From: Branchiostoma lanceolatum
Taxonomy: Eukaryota > Chordata > Leptocardii > Amphioxiformes > Branchiostomatidae
Assembly: GCF_035083965.1 (NCBI RefSeq)
Contig: NC_089727.1
Span: forward strand, 11,537,501 to 11,601,500
Direction of reading: 5' to 3'
DNA length: 64,000 bases
The notes under the pieces are model-generated. The model did not search any database, was not told where the DNA came from, and saw only the letters and a list, made by a program, of their open reading frames with translations. This document shows positions 24,001-41,397 of the stretch, piece after piece. Positions within the stretch are counted from its first letter, which is position 1; each line of letters opens with the position of its first letter. The translations under genes and the position numbers were made by a program.

Positions 24001-27000
24001 GTAAGTCAGATCCAGAGATTTGGTCTCACCTTAAGAATTTAAGTTTATGACTGTTAAGTCACAGCTGTTTAAACTTATTGTAGAGATAGGACTGCCACCA
24101 GCTGACTAGTTGTCCCTGTGTTCAGGTATTTTCAGCGCCTGGTGGAACAGTTTGAAGTGCAGATGTTGATGTGTCGTCAGCAGATTGAACAGCTGGAGAA
24201 CCACATCGCTGCCCTGTCCCACCCTGCCTACTTCACACCACAAAGTAAGACTCCTGTATAAATGACAAAACCACAACATTACACACACTTTTTCACAATT
24301 TTCCAGGCTTGTGCCGGTGTGCATGTTTTTCCAACTGACCCATACTACTAGTAACATTTTTTAAAGATCTGGATTTGTATTTTGTTGCTTATACAGGGAA
24401 ACAGTTTGGATAACCGTAACATTTTTGGTGTAGTCCAACTAAGTAGCTCTGCCATCAATGTGTGATTTGTGATGATTTTGTACCAATGTTTCAGCCCTGT
24501 CTTCTGTGCTTCGGAGACTACATGAGACCTTTGTGGCACTGGCAGGCAACCTGCATGGGATCCATGAGGCAGTCAAGGTACCTTTACAGAAAATAGACTA
24601 AGACGAAAATTCGCCAAAAGACAGTTACTAGTACTCAAGCAACTGGATAAAGTTTTGAAACAGTCGAACGTTTCAGACAGCATCCGCTATCTTTCGTCAG
24701 TGACTTATTTGTTATAACCTGGATGTCTAACCTTCATCGACGTAAGAAGAACATTTTTTAAGCATTGCCATCGTAAATTGTACTCAATTTTAAGTAGTTT
24801 GACTCCACTTACAATGATGTACTGCTCTATCCAGACTCAGAAGGAGCAGTACCTGGTCTACAGGAAAGTTTTCCTAGGTGACACCTCAGATGTGTTTGAG
24901 GCCAGACGGAAGTCTCAGTCAGCCTCCACCAGGTCCAAACCACCTCCAGTCACTGTGGGACCTTCTCCTTTTACTGGTACCGGATATATTGATTTTGTTT
25001 GTATCTAACTACTTCATTTTTTCAAAGGTTGAGTGATGCCTTATCTCATTTTTTCGGTTACCTTCCTTATACAAAAAGATTTTGTCGTCCATCTTTTAAA
25101 GAATGTTTTTGACATTCCCATCTATTGTTACCTTGTCATCACCATATATGGTCAAATCTTTTTCCTAGGAATGACCAATGCAGCAGCTGTTGCCATGGCA
25201 ACAGCACTGAATGCCCAACAGCAGCCAACAGCAGGTAAGTAAAATAAGTCATTGCTATTCGCTCGCTCACTCACTTGCTATTGATATATTAACTCAATAA
25301 TTGAGCTGTTAGATGTCAAATACATATTGGAACTTCCTGTAAAAATTGGAACAGTGAATACTGGTGAAGGGTAAAAAATTGGGAATGGATAGATCAAGTT
25401 TTACATGTTATTGATTGCATTAGTACAGTAGTTACATTGACTGCAATATAGCATTATAGGATAAGTTAGAGTATGTTTTAATCCCTCCCCACTCCAGGTG
25501 CCCCTCCTACACTGGGTCTGAACACAACAGGCATAGGTGGACTGGGCACGACTGGTGCCTTTGGTGCAGGTGCTACAGGCCTGGGCACCACAGGGCTGGG
25601 CACAACAGGCTTGGGCACAACAGGTCTAGGCACAACAGGCCTCACCGCTACTGCCTTTGGGACAGGAACAACCGGGTTTGGGACTGGAACAGGGACCACC
25701 TCCTTCGGGACCACTGCTCCACAGTTTGGTACACCGTTTGGTGCCACCGCTACCACCAAACCAGCTACAGGTCAGCCATATGCGTTTGTCTTTTGCTGTG
25801 AAAACCAAGTGTTAAGTGAAAAATCTAAGCTAGCCTTACTTCTGGTGTGAGGAGGAATGCTTTGTTCCTTATTCCCCTATCTTCTTTTTTCCTCGCCATG
25901 ATCTTGGTACTATTATTTTACTTTGGGAAACTTAAATGTTCAAGCAGTGGTAGCTAAAAAGGCCATTTGGGTGGAGGTGCGAGTCTCATGTATTGATTCT
26001 GTGCACAAAAAATTGACGGAAAGCTTGTGTCAAGGTGTTAAGGGTCTGTAGTTTTGAAAAGAATACTTACTTTGACCACCTGTTCACACAGGTTTTGGTT
26101 CAGGCAGCCTGAGTGCAGGGATTGGAACTGCCACAAGCACATTTGGGTTTGGTAATCAAACAACCAAGCCCATGGGTAGGTGCCAGACATGACAGTAGAT
26201 ATGTGGAAACATCCGTGTGTGTTAACGTTGTTGGTTCATTTGCATCTGGTGAGGAAACTGTCTCTGAAGCCTGCATCATTGGACGATCAAGTCTTCGGCT
26301 TTGTATTATAATTACTGTAAAAATTTGGTCAAACCAACCAGTTCTAAGCAAAGCTGAAGAATGACTGTGAAACAAGATACCTTGATTTGTAAGAGAACAT
26401 ATAAATCCTGGCTCTATCACTTCTCAAAAGATGTGTTTCGGCATTGGAATTATATTCTGTATGGATTCTAGTCAAAGAACTCATCTATCTGATATACTAC
26501 ATAAAGTAAAGGTACAATTGACCTGTGTTGACTCTTTGTTTAGATGCAGACTTCATAAACACTATCACAGTATCAGAGCTTGGCTTTTTTATAGGTGTTA
26601 GTTTATAATTTCATGCCCCAAACTTATGATATACCTTGTCATATGATTCCTTCTTGCTTATCCTGGGATGGAGCATCAAAGGGAAATAGACCTTCACATT
26701 TCTATTTTGGGCATTTTGTTCCTGTAAAATCGTTTTGCATATGCTTGATTATTTTTGATTGTACGTATATGTGGTTTATGATAATGCAGTCATGACTTTG
26801 CTCAGTGCATCTTTTCTGATAACAATAGCATGCTTATGATATTGAACTAACATTAATTTTCTCCATTCCATTTGTCTTTTTCCCAAAATGTCTCCTTTTT
26901 ATTCATGCTTTTCTCTTTTTCTCCTACTAGAATATTTTATCAAGTATCCTAAACCAGGCCAGTTGTAGACCAGTGTTACAAACAAACAAAGTTGAGGATC

Positions 27001-28914
27001 AAGAAAACTGTGTATTACATGTATCTTTATGTATCTTTATTTGAACTCATGTTGTACGGCTGATTTTCTTTGCAGTTTGGCCAAATTTGTATGATGTATA
27101 TTAAAGTTAATTAAAAGTTACTTCATGTGATGTAAGAGAAGACAGAAACTTGTGCTGGCAACATTGAATCTGTTTTAGAACAGTTGATAATTCAACACTG
27201 CATTGGCAGTGTTACAAATGATTGGTTTAAAGGTGTCTTTTTGTATATTACATGATTAACAATTATTGCTCCGCATGTTGGACCCGGTTCATATCAGGCT
27301 TTGCTAATTTGGCACAGGATCGATTCCGATTAATCAAATCCACCTAAACCCCCTCCTTGTAGCCAGATTTGGACCGTTCATACTAGGCTTCGCATATCGG
27401 GGTCAATCCTGTGTGTAGGTGAATTCAGATTGAAAAGATATGTAAATCAGTAGACTGGAACTGGCCTGGTTTAGGCAGGTAGCTCTATCTGTGCTGTACC
27501 TTGTCTCTCAGCAGTGGTGTGGTCTGACGTGGTGTGTTGCTCTGCTCTGCTGCAGGTTTTGGTGCTCCCTCTCAGTCCACTGCCTTTAGTGGGCTTAAGT
27601 CTTAGTGGGACATGTCTTCCTCACCACCCACCACCCTCGTCTGTAGGTCAGAACAACCTCCTCCCCTCACCACACTTCATGCACTCTTCAGTAGGCAACG
27701 CCATTCTCATACCATTCCTTGGTGCTCAGGATTTATCGTAACCAGTTTGAACAAAAAACTAAGAAACCAGCCCCCCCGAAGACTGAAATCTAACATTCAA
27801 AATAATTCCAGGATTGGTGGTTATTTTTGAGAAATACTCCATATGCACAGAAATCCTACCTCATCGCAGAGAACCAAGGAATTGTATTGGTGTGGCATAA
27901 CTTAAGGAGTCTTTGAACAGTGTGATTAACACTGTCATAACTGCTATGCCTTTTGGTGGGCTTGGGGTATTGTCTGCCAAGTATGCTGTGGCCATATTTG
28001 TTTACCAACCATATTGTTCACACAAACAAAGGTACTTATGATGTATTACATGTAACGGAATCATAGAAAATCTGTACTATCTGACCTCATGTTGTGTGCA
28101 TACTCAAAGAAAATGCCTCAGGCGCCACTGATAAAAAATGCTAAAATGTATATTTAGGCATTAAACTTCTGTTCTGTAATAACAGTTCATCAGCATGGCT
28201 TGTTTAGACATTTCTGTATTAACACTGCTGTCTTGTGCTGTAATCAGTAGAAATGCACCCAATGGATGGCAGTGAAAAGGCATAGAATCAAATATAGACA
28301 CTGTTTCTGTCTGTGTTTTTGTTCTGTTTAGAAATAGACAGCTGCAACCAAAACTCAATCCTGATAACAAATGCCATCTGGATATAACAGCATTTCACTT
28401 TATTTTTCTTCTGGCTGCCTTTTTCTGTTACCAACTTGGCTTTGAGTACAAAGATGCCCTCACAACAGGGATAGAGTTAGACAGGGGGCAGCGCAGATGC
28501 TTTTCAGAAGAGATAGGGCACATACAAAAGATGCTAAATTTCCTGTCCTAGACAGTACATACATGTTCCACTAATGCATGTTTCTCTGTATTGTTTCAAA
28601 GCTTATAACACAAACTAGTTTCATTCTGAATGTTGTGACTTTAACAGTTTGCCACGTTGTAGAGTTATTGTCAATATGTCATTGAAAAATGAGATGCATA
28701 TTATGCAATTTAAGCATGCTCTGTTAGGCCAGGATGCTGCAGTGACATGCCCCTGATCAAATCTGCATTTCTCCCCACAGGTGCTGCTACACCCTTCCCA
28801 TCAGGAGTTGGTCTGCTGTTTGGAACGTCTGCATCTGGTGCGACCGCCGCAGCCAACAAACCCTTCCAGTTACAAAAACCCCCCACTGGAAATAAGAAGG
28901 GGAAAAGATTTTAG
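21072..28914 (+). CDS. NUP58: Nucleoporin NUP58/p45 (NUPL1)
   Basis: FG nucleoporin of the central channel Nup62-Nup58-Nup54 complex. Fifteen exons: 21072-21223, 21609-21685, 21963-22352, 22493-22705, 23057-23078, 23196-23261, 23384-23558, 23921-24000, 24126-24244, 24495-24577, 24835-24976, 25169-25234, 25498-25770, 26092-26175, 28781-28914; frame closes at 691 residues (human is about 600). Residues 1-277 are Gly/Thr/Ala-rich with FG and GLFG-like repeats (GFTFG, LSFGTP, LFGTP). Residues 285-506 are the conserved alpha-helical core (ETFRKYVKEQKDVQDEI, YFQRLVEQFEVQ, HPAYFTPQ, KEQYLVYRKVF). Residues 528-647 form a second FG region, and the tail ends KPPTGNKKGKRF. The FG domains should bind importins and the core should pack with NUP54/NUP62. 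Two possible alternative 3' exons lie in the 2.6-kb last intron. Confidence 0.95.
24633..24708 (-). repeat. Dispersed repeat with hammerhead-ribozyme-like core, copy 2
   Basis: In a NUP58 intron. The minus strand reads CTGACGA (24694-24700), stem II arms AGATAGC and GCTGTCT around GGAT, then GAAAC (24670-24674) and GTT. The stem differs from copy 1 at several positions yet still pairs, which argues for RNA-level constraint in the source family. Stem I (AGTC with GACT) pairs apart from one closing mismatch. Confidence 0.6.
25578..25637 (+). repeat. NUP58: 15-bp coding repeat (GLGTT x4) in NUP58
   Basis: Four in-frame 15-bp units encode GLGTT inside the C-terminal FG region. Third-position differences between units show the array is not brand new. 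It probably expanded by slippage within low-complexity FG sequence. Confidence 0.85.
26940..26970 (+). other. NUP58: Candidate alternative last exon of NUP58 (short form)
   Basis: After a good polypyrimidine tract and CTACTAG there is a frame in the right phase for the exon ending at 26175. It encodes EYFIKYPKPGQL and a stop, with an ATTAAA signal about 140 bp on (near 27098-27104). It would truncate the protein after the second FG region. Prediction only. Confidence 0.35.
27556..27606 (+). other. NUP58: Candidate alternative or cassette exon of NUP58
   Basis: Acceptor CTGCAG at 27550-27555 leads into GFGAPSQSTAF, an FG-type peptide in the correct phase. Read on, it stops at 27604-27606 (SGLKS-stop). 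If spliced at a weak donor 27588/27589 it is a 33-nt cassette that keeps phase into the last exon. The FG motif supports real coding use. Confidence 0.5.
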
Positions 28915-29356
28915 TGATACTATATGGTCTACCATTAAAACGTTTCTTAAGAAACTATTAACAACTACTGAACATGAAGAACAATACTTAACATTATACA
29001 AAGTTCTAGTTAAGAAGAAAGGATAGATGTTAAGAAAAGAAAGTACGTGCTGAACTTTCTATAACTTGTTCTTGACTTGTAAATGCCAGACATACACCCA
29101 GTGCCATGTCTATGCCAGTTGTTTTCTTCAGAATGGAGGTAGATTCAGCTGCTTTACATGCCATGTACATGTACAGATTAGTTTGTCTTTCTGAAATAAT
29201 CATGTTTGATGTAAACATTAAAACTAGAATGTGTACAAAAAAACATGTTTAGGTATTGCAATGTTTCCAGCTGTATGTTTTTACTGTGACACTTTTGTAT
29301 TTACTACATTAGTGCTCTTCCCTACTTTATAACAGTAATTAAATGTTTTACCTGGA

Positions 29357-29362
29357 AATAAA
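29357..29362 (+). terminator. NUP58: Poly(A) signal, NUP58
   Basis: AATAAA about 440 bp after the NUP58 stop. The opposing FAM114A signal is at 29517-29522, so the two transcripts end roughly 100-150 bp apart. Confidence 0.7.
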
Positions 29363-29516
29363 CATTCCTCTAATATGTCACTGGCATTATTCATAATCTT
29401 TGCACATCTACCAAATACATCAAGCCCTGGCCTTGGTTTACTTCATATAGTGCAAAAGAGAAGGTCGTCAGAAAGAATCACCCATTGAACCCAATTGCAG
29501 ACTGATTCTAAACATG

Positions 29517-29522
29517 TTTATT
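29517..29522 (-). terminator. Poly(A) signal, FAM114A
   Basis: TTTATT on the + strand, i.e. AATAAA on the gene strand, 1.4 kb beyond the FAM114A stop codon. Other candidates exist inside that UTR, but this one is adjacent to the end of NUP58. Confidence 0.5.
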
Positions 29523-30945
29523 CATTGTTACATCTCACATCCAGCACTGCAATATTTGCAACAGACAAATCTACTTGAAAAATATATCAAAGCTCATCTG
29601 ATCTAGCAAAATACAGGATCAGCAACTTGTACCATCGCATATACATGAAAATTATCACATTAGTTATACCGTTGCTTGATATATTATAAGAAGCTTTGTT
29701 TTCTGTTAAGGTAACTACAAATCCACACAAAGATGTGGAGATACATGTTTGCATCTTCCCTGCCCAGAGACAAATTCACAGCAAAGCAATATGTGTATTT
29801 TAGATCCAAAGTATAAGCAGTTTATAGGGGAAGTCCCAAATGATAATACCAAAACTAACTTCGTTTGGATAGAGGCGAAGAATCTTTAAAAGGTTATCTA
29901 ATGAATAAAAGCTTTTTATACAGATGAAAACTATTACTGAGATTGACATGACTGCCTGAGATTTTTGCGATGCTGCTAGTTTTTCTGACACTGTGATACA
30001 GTAGGTTAGTTATTCAACATAAAACCAAAGATTAACAGAAGTACAATGTAACTTGCTAGTTATGACTAAATCTACAAAATATTGTTACTAAAAGTCCAAA
30101 CTGACATATTTGCAACATTTGTAACCAATGTTTTCTCGAGTTTGCTAGCTCAATAAGTTAACTAACTAATAAGCTATCACTCAGAACCTACCAGTAAATA
30201 AAGACATTAGCCCTTTCCATTGTTGATTGCTATAGGCAAGAATGAACAAAGACACTAAAAGAACTGGAAAATACCAACAGATTGCCTCCCTCTTTTCTAT
30301 TGAACATACATTTCTGTATACGGTATTGTACTTCCACACAAGTAGTCATACTCATACTGTCATACAATCTCGTCAGTTGGGTCATATCACAGATTATATC
30401 ACATTTCTTAGCAGATTTTCAAAGTTTTTGTGACCTTAACGTGAAAGTGGGAGCTTTAATCCAACTATGCCATCCTAGCCGCATATTCAACATTGACACA
30501 GTACATCTTATGTACAACAGGCACTAGGCACACAAGTCCCTCTTATAAAGGGATACGACTTAATCAAGCCACAACATTTCAATTCCTTGTACATGTAATT
30601 CTTCCATCTATCTTTTAGGAAACATAAGGTCAACAGAATGAAATAAACAAAAGTGTTCCGCAATCAAATCACTCATAAAATGATTACAAAGCTGACAGAA
30701 AATCAGCAATGCAGACATGTCTGCAATAATAATTATTACTAAAAACTGTTATTTCCTTTTGCAGCAACAAACCAGGAAAATAACCATTTGGAAATTTATG
30801 TTTCATAATTCAGAATAGGTGGTCATACTGAAACAAACATTTTTTTATCACTCATCACCAGACCTAAGACAGGTAAATACAACCAAGGAATAGAATTGAT
30901 GCAGCTGTCTAAGGCATTACTGTTACAGGTTATCATTGGCTGAGG
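29523..30945 (-). other. 3' UTR of the FAM114A gene
   Basis: AT-rich sequence between the FAM114A stop codon and its likely poly(A) signal. I saw no supported coding sequence or repeat array in it. Confidence 0.5.
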
Positions 30946-35764
<4,819 letters not shown>

Positions 35765-35766
35765 GG

Positions 35767-37558
35767 CTGTGTACAGCAGGAAAGAAGAAATTCAACTCAA
35801 CTTCACTGATTTAGGTAGGAATGGTCACAACAGTATGACTTAAATGTGTGAGGTATCAAGGTACATCAACGTATTAATGAGTCCCTAACCATCTATTTGT
35901 TTGTTTATGCTGTAACTGGTACTACCAGTTACAGCATAACAGTCTGGTACCATTGTTTTGTACAGGTCCTTCCAAGGCAGGAGAAAATTATATAACCAAA
36001 TCATTCCATGCATGTCCAACTGCATTTCTGACATTCTATCTATAGTAATCATAAAGGTGACTTTTTCAGGCCCACACTGTGTCTGATTATAGACTAATCT
36101 TGACAGTTATGACACTGATATCACCAGGTATGATGGATCATGACAGGTTGGTCCGTGCTGCCCTTGCGTGTTTGAAGGTGAATGGTTGTGCAGCTACACT
36201 AATGATGTTAGAATATCAGCAGCTGCTATTTGGATACTTTGGACACATTTTCGAAAAAGAGATACTGGTATTATGGATTTAATCAAACATTTAATTCAAA
36301 AAATATTTTAACCTTCTTGATTTAATACCTTGATACCTTGTTATTTTGATTTAATGAAAACCATTTGCATATGTAAGGTTGCATGCCTAAAAAAGAATCC
36401 TATACAAACTAAATGAAAGACACAAAATCCATATTAATACATTTGTGACGTGACATTGTACCATAATTTATACCATTCTACTATCACATTAGTCAATATG
36501 GCCTATTTTGCAATTGCGATTAGTAAGCACAAATACGTTTTCTGTACTTGATACATCTCACTGACAACTACGTTGCTTTTGTTTGTGTTAATATACACCC
36601 AGATCTTTCCTTTGCCAAGGCAATGCTCATATTTCAGCTCAACTTTATTAGTTCCAGATGCATATTAAGTTGACGTTTAATAGCAGTGACAAGTGATCTA
36701 AATGATGGCCATGATGCAATATGTCCTGTGATCTCTAAAATAAAAATTTCCAGCATGGTATCAACTAACACCACCAGATCTAAATGGCAACCTCAAACTG
36801 TTTTTGTCTTTCCACTTGGCCAAGTTTCCAAACCTGAAAGATCTGAAAAACTCCCAGCCCGGCCCTCCCCACATCCCACCCTCCGGCAGTTCACTTCAGT
36901 CTGGATGACGGGGCTTCTGATCGCATCTTTCTCATCTGCAGAAATTACGAAGAAAGATCAAACAAATAACGACTTGACTTACCGAGTAGCAGTCTGTCAG
37001 ACGAGTAGCATAATTTTGCCCGTGAAGTTTTAGCACACTTTGCCGACCCACACTCCGCAAACTGGGCCACGTCAAACTGGAAACGTCTTGTTTTGGTCCC
37101 GGAAGTAAAGCTATTGCGTCATTTGTTTGTCGCTGATTCGCGTATTTTCAGATAATGATGAAAATCCGTGTAGACTAACCAAGAGTTGGTTGCGTTTAAG
37201 AATTCAATTTTGTATCAGAAGAATTTCATTAGCACAGTTTGGGTAATGGGCTTAGCTACTGGGGATTGAAAAATTGAGTCAGAATATGGACGCGTAAGCA
37301 AGTTTCTTCCACATCTTATTATCAGAAGATTCTACTTTATGATAGGGATTAGTGCCTAGATAAATATTAAAAAAACAATAGTTAGGGGGTATGACATAAA
37401 GGTAAGTCTCACCATAATTTTGTATAATAAAAAGCGATTATGCGTATACTTATGTAAGGGTGTTAGTCACTATGCAAAAAGTTGAAGACAAAATTCCAAA
37501 TTATTCTCCCCTAGAAGTAAGTGGTATATCCCAGTGTGCGTCACTTGCAGTATCCAAA
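35767..37558. promoter_or_regulatory. Divergent promoter region, FAM114A and ZMAT2
   Basis: The FAM114A start codon follows a splice acceptor (ctgtacacag) ending two bases before the ATG. A matching untranslated exon is visible on the minus strand with donor ACTCG|gtaagt at 36984/36983 and probable start near 37060. That places the two transcription starts about 450 bp apart. ZMAT2 starts inside an AAAATGGCG element. The sequence between 35767 and 36983 is then the first FAM114A intron and holds nothing coding that I can support. Confidence 0.55.
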
Positions 37559-39629
37559 ATGGCGTCGACAAGTAAGGTGAGTGCCAGTCTGTGTCTTTTT
37601 ATGTCATTTTCTGAACGTTACACGAGAAGTAAGTATAATTTGTAACAATACACTTCAGGTAAAAGGTGTCTAGAACACACCTAGGGTAAATAGCATGCGC
37701 ACGTTGTCAGGAATATGTAGAAATGTGGTCTTTATTTGAGCATGTCATGATGGATCAACAAACGAGCATGTGGATCTCCTGAACTCTGAGTTTTGTATCT
37801 AGTCTGTGGCGTCTAGAGTTATGCATCCCTATCTTCATCGACATACATAGACTTACATGTTACATGGTTACAATATCTATCATAACTGAAGTACGTATCA
37901 ATGCTTTGATATAGTGATAGTGTTGGGAAGTAAACATCAAAGTAAAGGATGAGAGTGACTTAGGTTTCTTCTGTTCTTTACTTGCAGGAAACCCCTGAGG
38001 ACCACCGCAGGAAGTGGGATGTGGACGAGTATGAGGAGATGGCCAAGAAGAGGCTGGAGGAGGAGAGGAAAAAGGCTGAAGGTAAGAACTGTAGGCTGAT
38101 CGATCAGGCGGGAGAGGCCAGCTCATGTACCTGTAGATGGAAAAACATTTTTGGCGTTACTGTTATTTCTGGAGGCACATACTTTGTCTATACATAACCA
38201 AGATTTCATCTTCACTTTGACAATAAGGAGCTCCAAACTTTGATCCAGAATTTTGAATCCAGAATTCAAATTGGACTTGGAGGTATCAAAGGATATTAAC
38301 ATTTTCAAAAAGAAAAAAATTGTTAGAATAAGATTTGTAATGTAACTGTTCTTCTAATATCCATCTGTAACAAACAAAGATAGATCAATTATGAGAAGAA
38401 TCTGGATGTAGTGAAATACATGTACTGATTTGTCATTATTTGTGTCTAATACTATATATGAATGATTGAATACTGAATTACAAAATGTGTATTTGTAGAT
38501 AGCCAACACGCCCAGCCTCCTGTCAAGCGGGATTTCTTGAGAAGGAGAGATTACAAGGTGGACCTGGAGTCTCAACTTGGGAAGACAAAAGTCATATCTA
38601 AGTCAGCTCCACTTTCTGACCAAGGAGGGTGAGTACTGGAAGATGGATTTATTTAGTCACAGGCAGTGTTTCATAGCCTTATGCAACTGCTTATAGTGCT
38701 ATTGCTTTGTACAGTTGTAAAGAATATTTCAATGATTGGAATTAGTCTTGCTTTTCAGTCAAGGAATGGTGAAAGATCATGACATGTTGTTTTGATATCT
38801 GTTCAGGTACTATTGCAATGTGTGTGACTGCGTAGTGAAGGATTCCATCAACTTCCTGGACCACATCAATGGCAAAAAACGTAAGTCAAACCAGCAGTTT
38901 CTATTTTACCCAATCTTCTACTAGTCCTATTGTCACCTGTTCCAACTTTGTTGTTCTTGATTTTAGTTTTTGACTCTTGCATTATTGTAAGCTGACTTCT
39001 AGCACTACTGTATCCATACTTTGTGTCCATATATTAAGATTTATAATAACTACCAAAAAACCTTACACTAGGATCATTATGACTTAGTTGCCTCAACAGA
39101 TTCACATTCATATTTTCTCAGATCAACGTAATCTTGGCATGTCCATGCGAATTGAGCGCTCTACCCTGGACCAAGTCAAGAAGCGGTTTGAACTCAACAA
39201 AAAGAAGAGGGAAGAGAAAAAGAAAGAATATGACTTTGAACAGAGGATGGCAGAGCTTAAGGAAGAGGTGTGTCTTGTTATATGTTGGGTTCAGTGTGGG
39301 CATACGGTGTAAGATTTGCAAAGTTAAAGATAGTACATAGTAGTCAGTCTTTGTCTGTTAAACTTACTGTACACCTAAGCATGTTGACTGATGATGATGA
39401 CAATGACAGTTGTCAGTATTGCAAGGTTTGAAGTTTGCATTGCACCTGTAGCAATGTATTCAGTGTAGATTCTTTTGATGTTTTGCAGGAAGCAAAGATG
39501 AAAGAATACAGGAAGGAGAAGAAGAAGGAAAAGAAGAGGAAGGCAGACGATGCAGGCCTTAATGAAGATATAGACCCAGAGATGGCTGCTATGATGGGGT
39601 TCAGTGGATTTGGGGGATCAAAAAAGTAA
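37559..39629 (+). CDS. ZMAT2: Zinc finger matrin-type protein 2 (Snu23 orthologue)
   Basis: Component of the U4/U6.U5 tri-snRNP and pre-B spliceosome, orthologue of yeast Snu23. Six exons: 37559-37576, 37988-38081, 38499-38628, 38807-38880, 39122-39267, 39489-39629; 200 residues, against about 199 in human. It starts MASTSK and has a U1-type C2H2 finger at about 82-106 ([20 protein letters not shown], ending GKKH: Cys84, Cys87, His100, His106). A basic/acidic helical segment (about 110-180) and the conserved tail [15 protein letters not shown] follow. Length and residues match the family throughout, so the model is secure. It is divergent from FAM114A and convergent with the HMG-box-like gene. 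Confidence 0.97.
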
Positions 39630-41029
39630 CTCAACGCTAGTGTCTTTGTGTACATATGTGTAGGTTAGATTGGTTGATGTTTGGGTATTCAAAGCCAGAG
39701 ATTTGTGTCAAGTTGTCAAGTAGCAATGATTAGTTTTTTCCTCTTGCCTTTTTCTGGCTTTGTGTATTTTTAAAACTTTTGAGTTGCAATGGTTTTCAAT
39801 TTAGTGATGGTGCTCAGCTGTATTTTATTTGATGACCATTATCATCTATTTACAATGGTTACCGACTGGCCATTCAGCTATATTTCAATGATACCTACTA
39901 AATTAGAAGTCATTCCTCTACAAAGTTTAGGGTGCTTCTTTTCGGGTAAAACTGGTGGTCCTTATCTGACCATTCACTAGCCTCCACCAGGACTTCACTA
40001 TGACAGTTTTTAAGAGTGCTTGTCTGGTCAAAAGGAACACAATTGTCATGCAGTTAGTAGAAAATTTGACATAGATGATGATGGATACAATGTTTTGTAT
40101 ATGGGTCATGTACCAGGGAGCATGTGTGAAGTTGTGATTTGTAAGCTAGGTTTTGGGATCAAAGTAAGTGGATTTGAAGAGTCACAGACAACAATTTATT
40201 TTGTTTTTGCTGTTGTTGTCATCCATATTGGTATTATTAACCAGGCTGTTATCATCCAAGAAGTTAAAAGGACGGGTTTATATTAGCAGCCTCTTCCACT
40301 AGCAGCACAGTAAGTATTTCACCTGGAAGATAATTTAGTTCTTGAGGCCCCCTTTCCACTGTTTAGCCATCAAAGCTTGATTTGTATGACTGATGACTTT
40401 ATATAATTGGAATATGATCCATGACTTTAAAGTATGATTTTAAAGACAATGGTGAACCCAACACATAAAACTTATAAAATACACTTCTATCAGTGGAATT
40501 TGTCTTATAACTACATGAGTTTTTTGGTTGCTCATCATTTACAACCTCAGTAGAAAGGGGGTATTATTGGTACATACGCTCTGCAGAACATGTTATGCTG
40601 GTTTGTGACATATGGTTGCTGGAGCTGCAATTAATGTGAATGTATTATGTACATGCATGTACTGAAAGGAGTAGAAAATGTATGAGAAGTTGCATTCAGG
40701 AGATACCTTTATAAGTGGGGACCATGCTAGACAGGCCTTTAAGTCTGCAGTCTCTTATGCCCTTGGGTAAATACTAACATTGTTACATGAAGCGCAGTTT
40801 ATGAAAAGATCTCCTGTTCTCAGACATAACATTTATTATATTACAATACATGTACCTCAGCACCATACAGTGTCAAAACTGTTTGGAATTAGGCAAACTT
40901 TGGACCATCCTTTTGAGCACAGTTGTATGTGTAGACAATTAAATGTACATTGATCCATACCTGTTTTTGTGCATGTTTTTATTTTGTATTTGCAAACAAA
41001 AGTAGCTCAACACCTTCATGCTGTCAAAC

Positions 41030-41035
41030 TTTATT
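41030..41035 (-). terminator. Poly(A) signal, HMG-box-like gene
   Basis: AATAAA on the minus strand, about 370 bp after the stop codon at 41398. Confidence 0.5.
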
Positions 41036-41067
41036 GTAATAACTAGACTCTAGAACAATGAATTACA

Positions 41068-41073
41068 AATAAA
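41068..41073 (+). terminator. ZMAT2: Poly(A) signal, ZMAT2
   Basis: AATAAA. It lies past the opposing gene's likely signal at 41030-41035, so the two 3' ends probably overlap by several tens of bases. Confidence 0.55.
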
Positions 41074-41397
41074 ACGGTCAACTTTAGTCCACCATGCACA
41101 GTGCATGTTTAGGAACATTTCATCTGAAGATTTACAAACTAATTCAAGAGTCCCTGAGAAAGACTGCTAAAGGTCTGTGTCTTTCTACTGATTTGTTCTT
41201 AAAGTCTGTTTTCATGAAGTTCTATTAAAGGCATAACAAAGTAGCACATCAATTTTTTTGATTAGCGTTGAGAAGTAAACAACTGAATATTTGAGGAGTT
41301 GAAGCAACAGTCTTTTGTTGCAAACATGTCTATAGAGTAATGGAGTAGAAATTTAAGAAAAATGACAAATATCTGATAAGGAAAAGTGTCTGTTACA

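Larger units (their letters stand above)
39630..41090 (+). other. ZMAT2: 3' UTR of ZMAT2
   Basis: About 1.4 kb of AT-rich, non-coding sequence ending at an AATAAA (41068-41073). Nothing else recognised. Confidence 0.55.

Noticed and set aside
36686-37033. A 115-codon plus-strand frame between FAM114A and ZMAT2
   Set aside because: It overlaps the probable FAM114A untranslated exon and promoter and has no conserved features.
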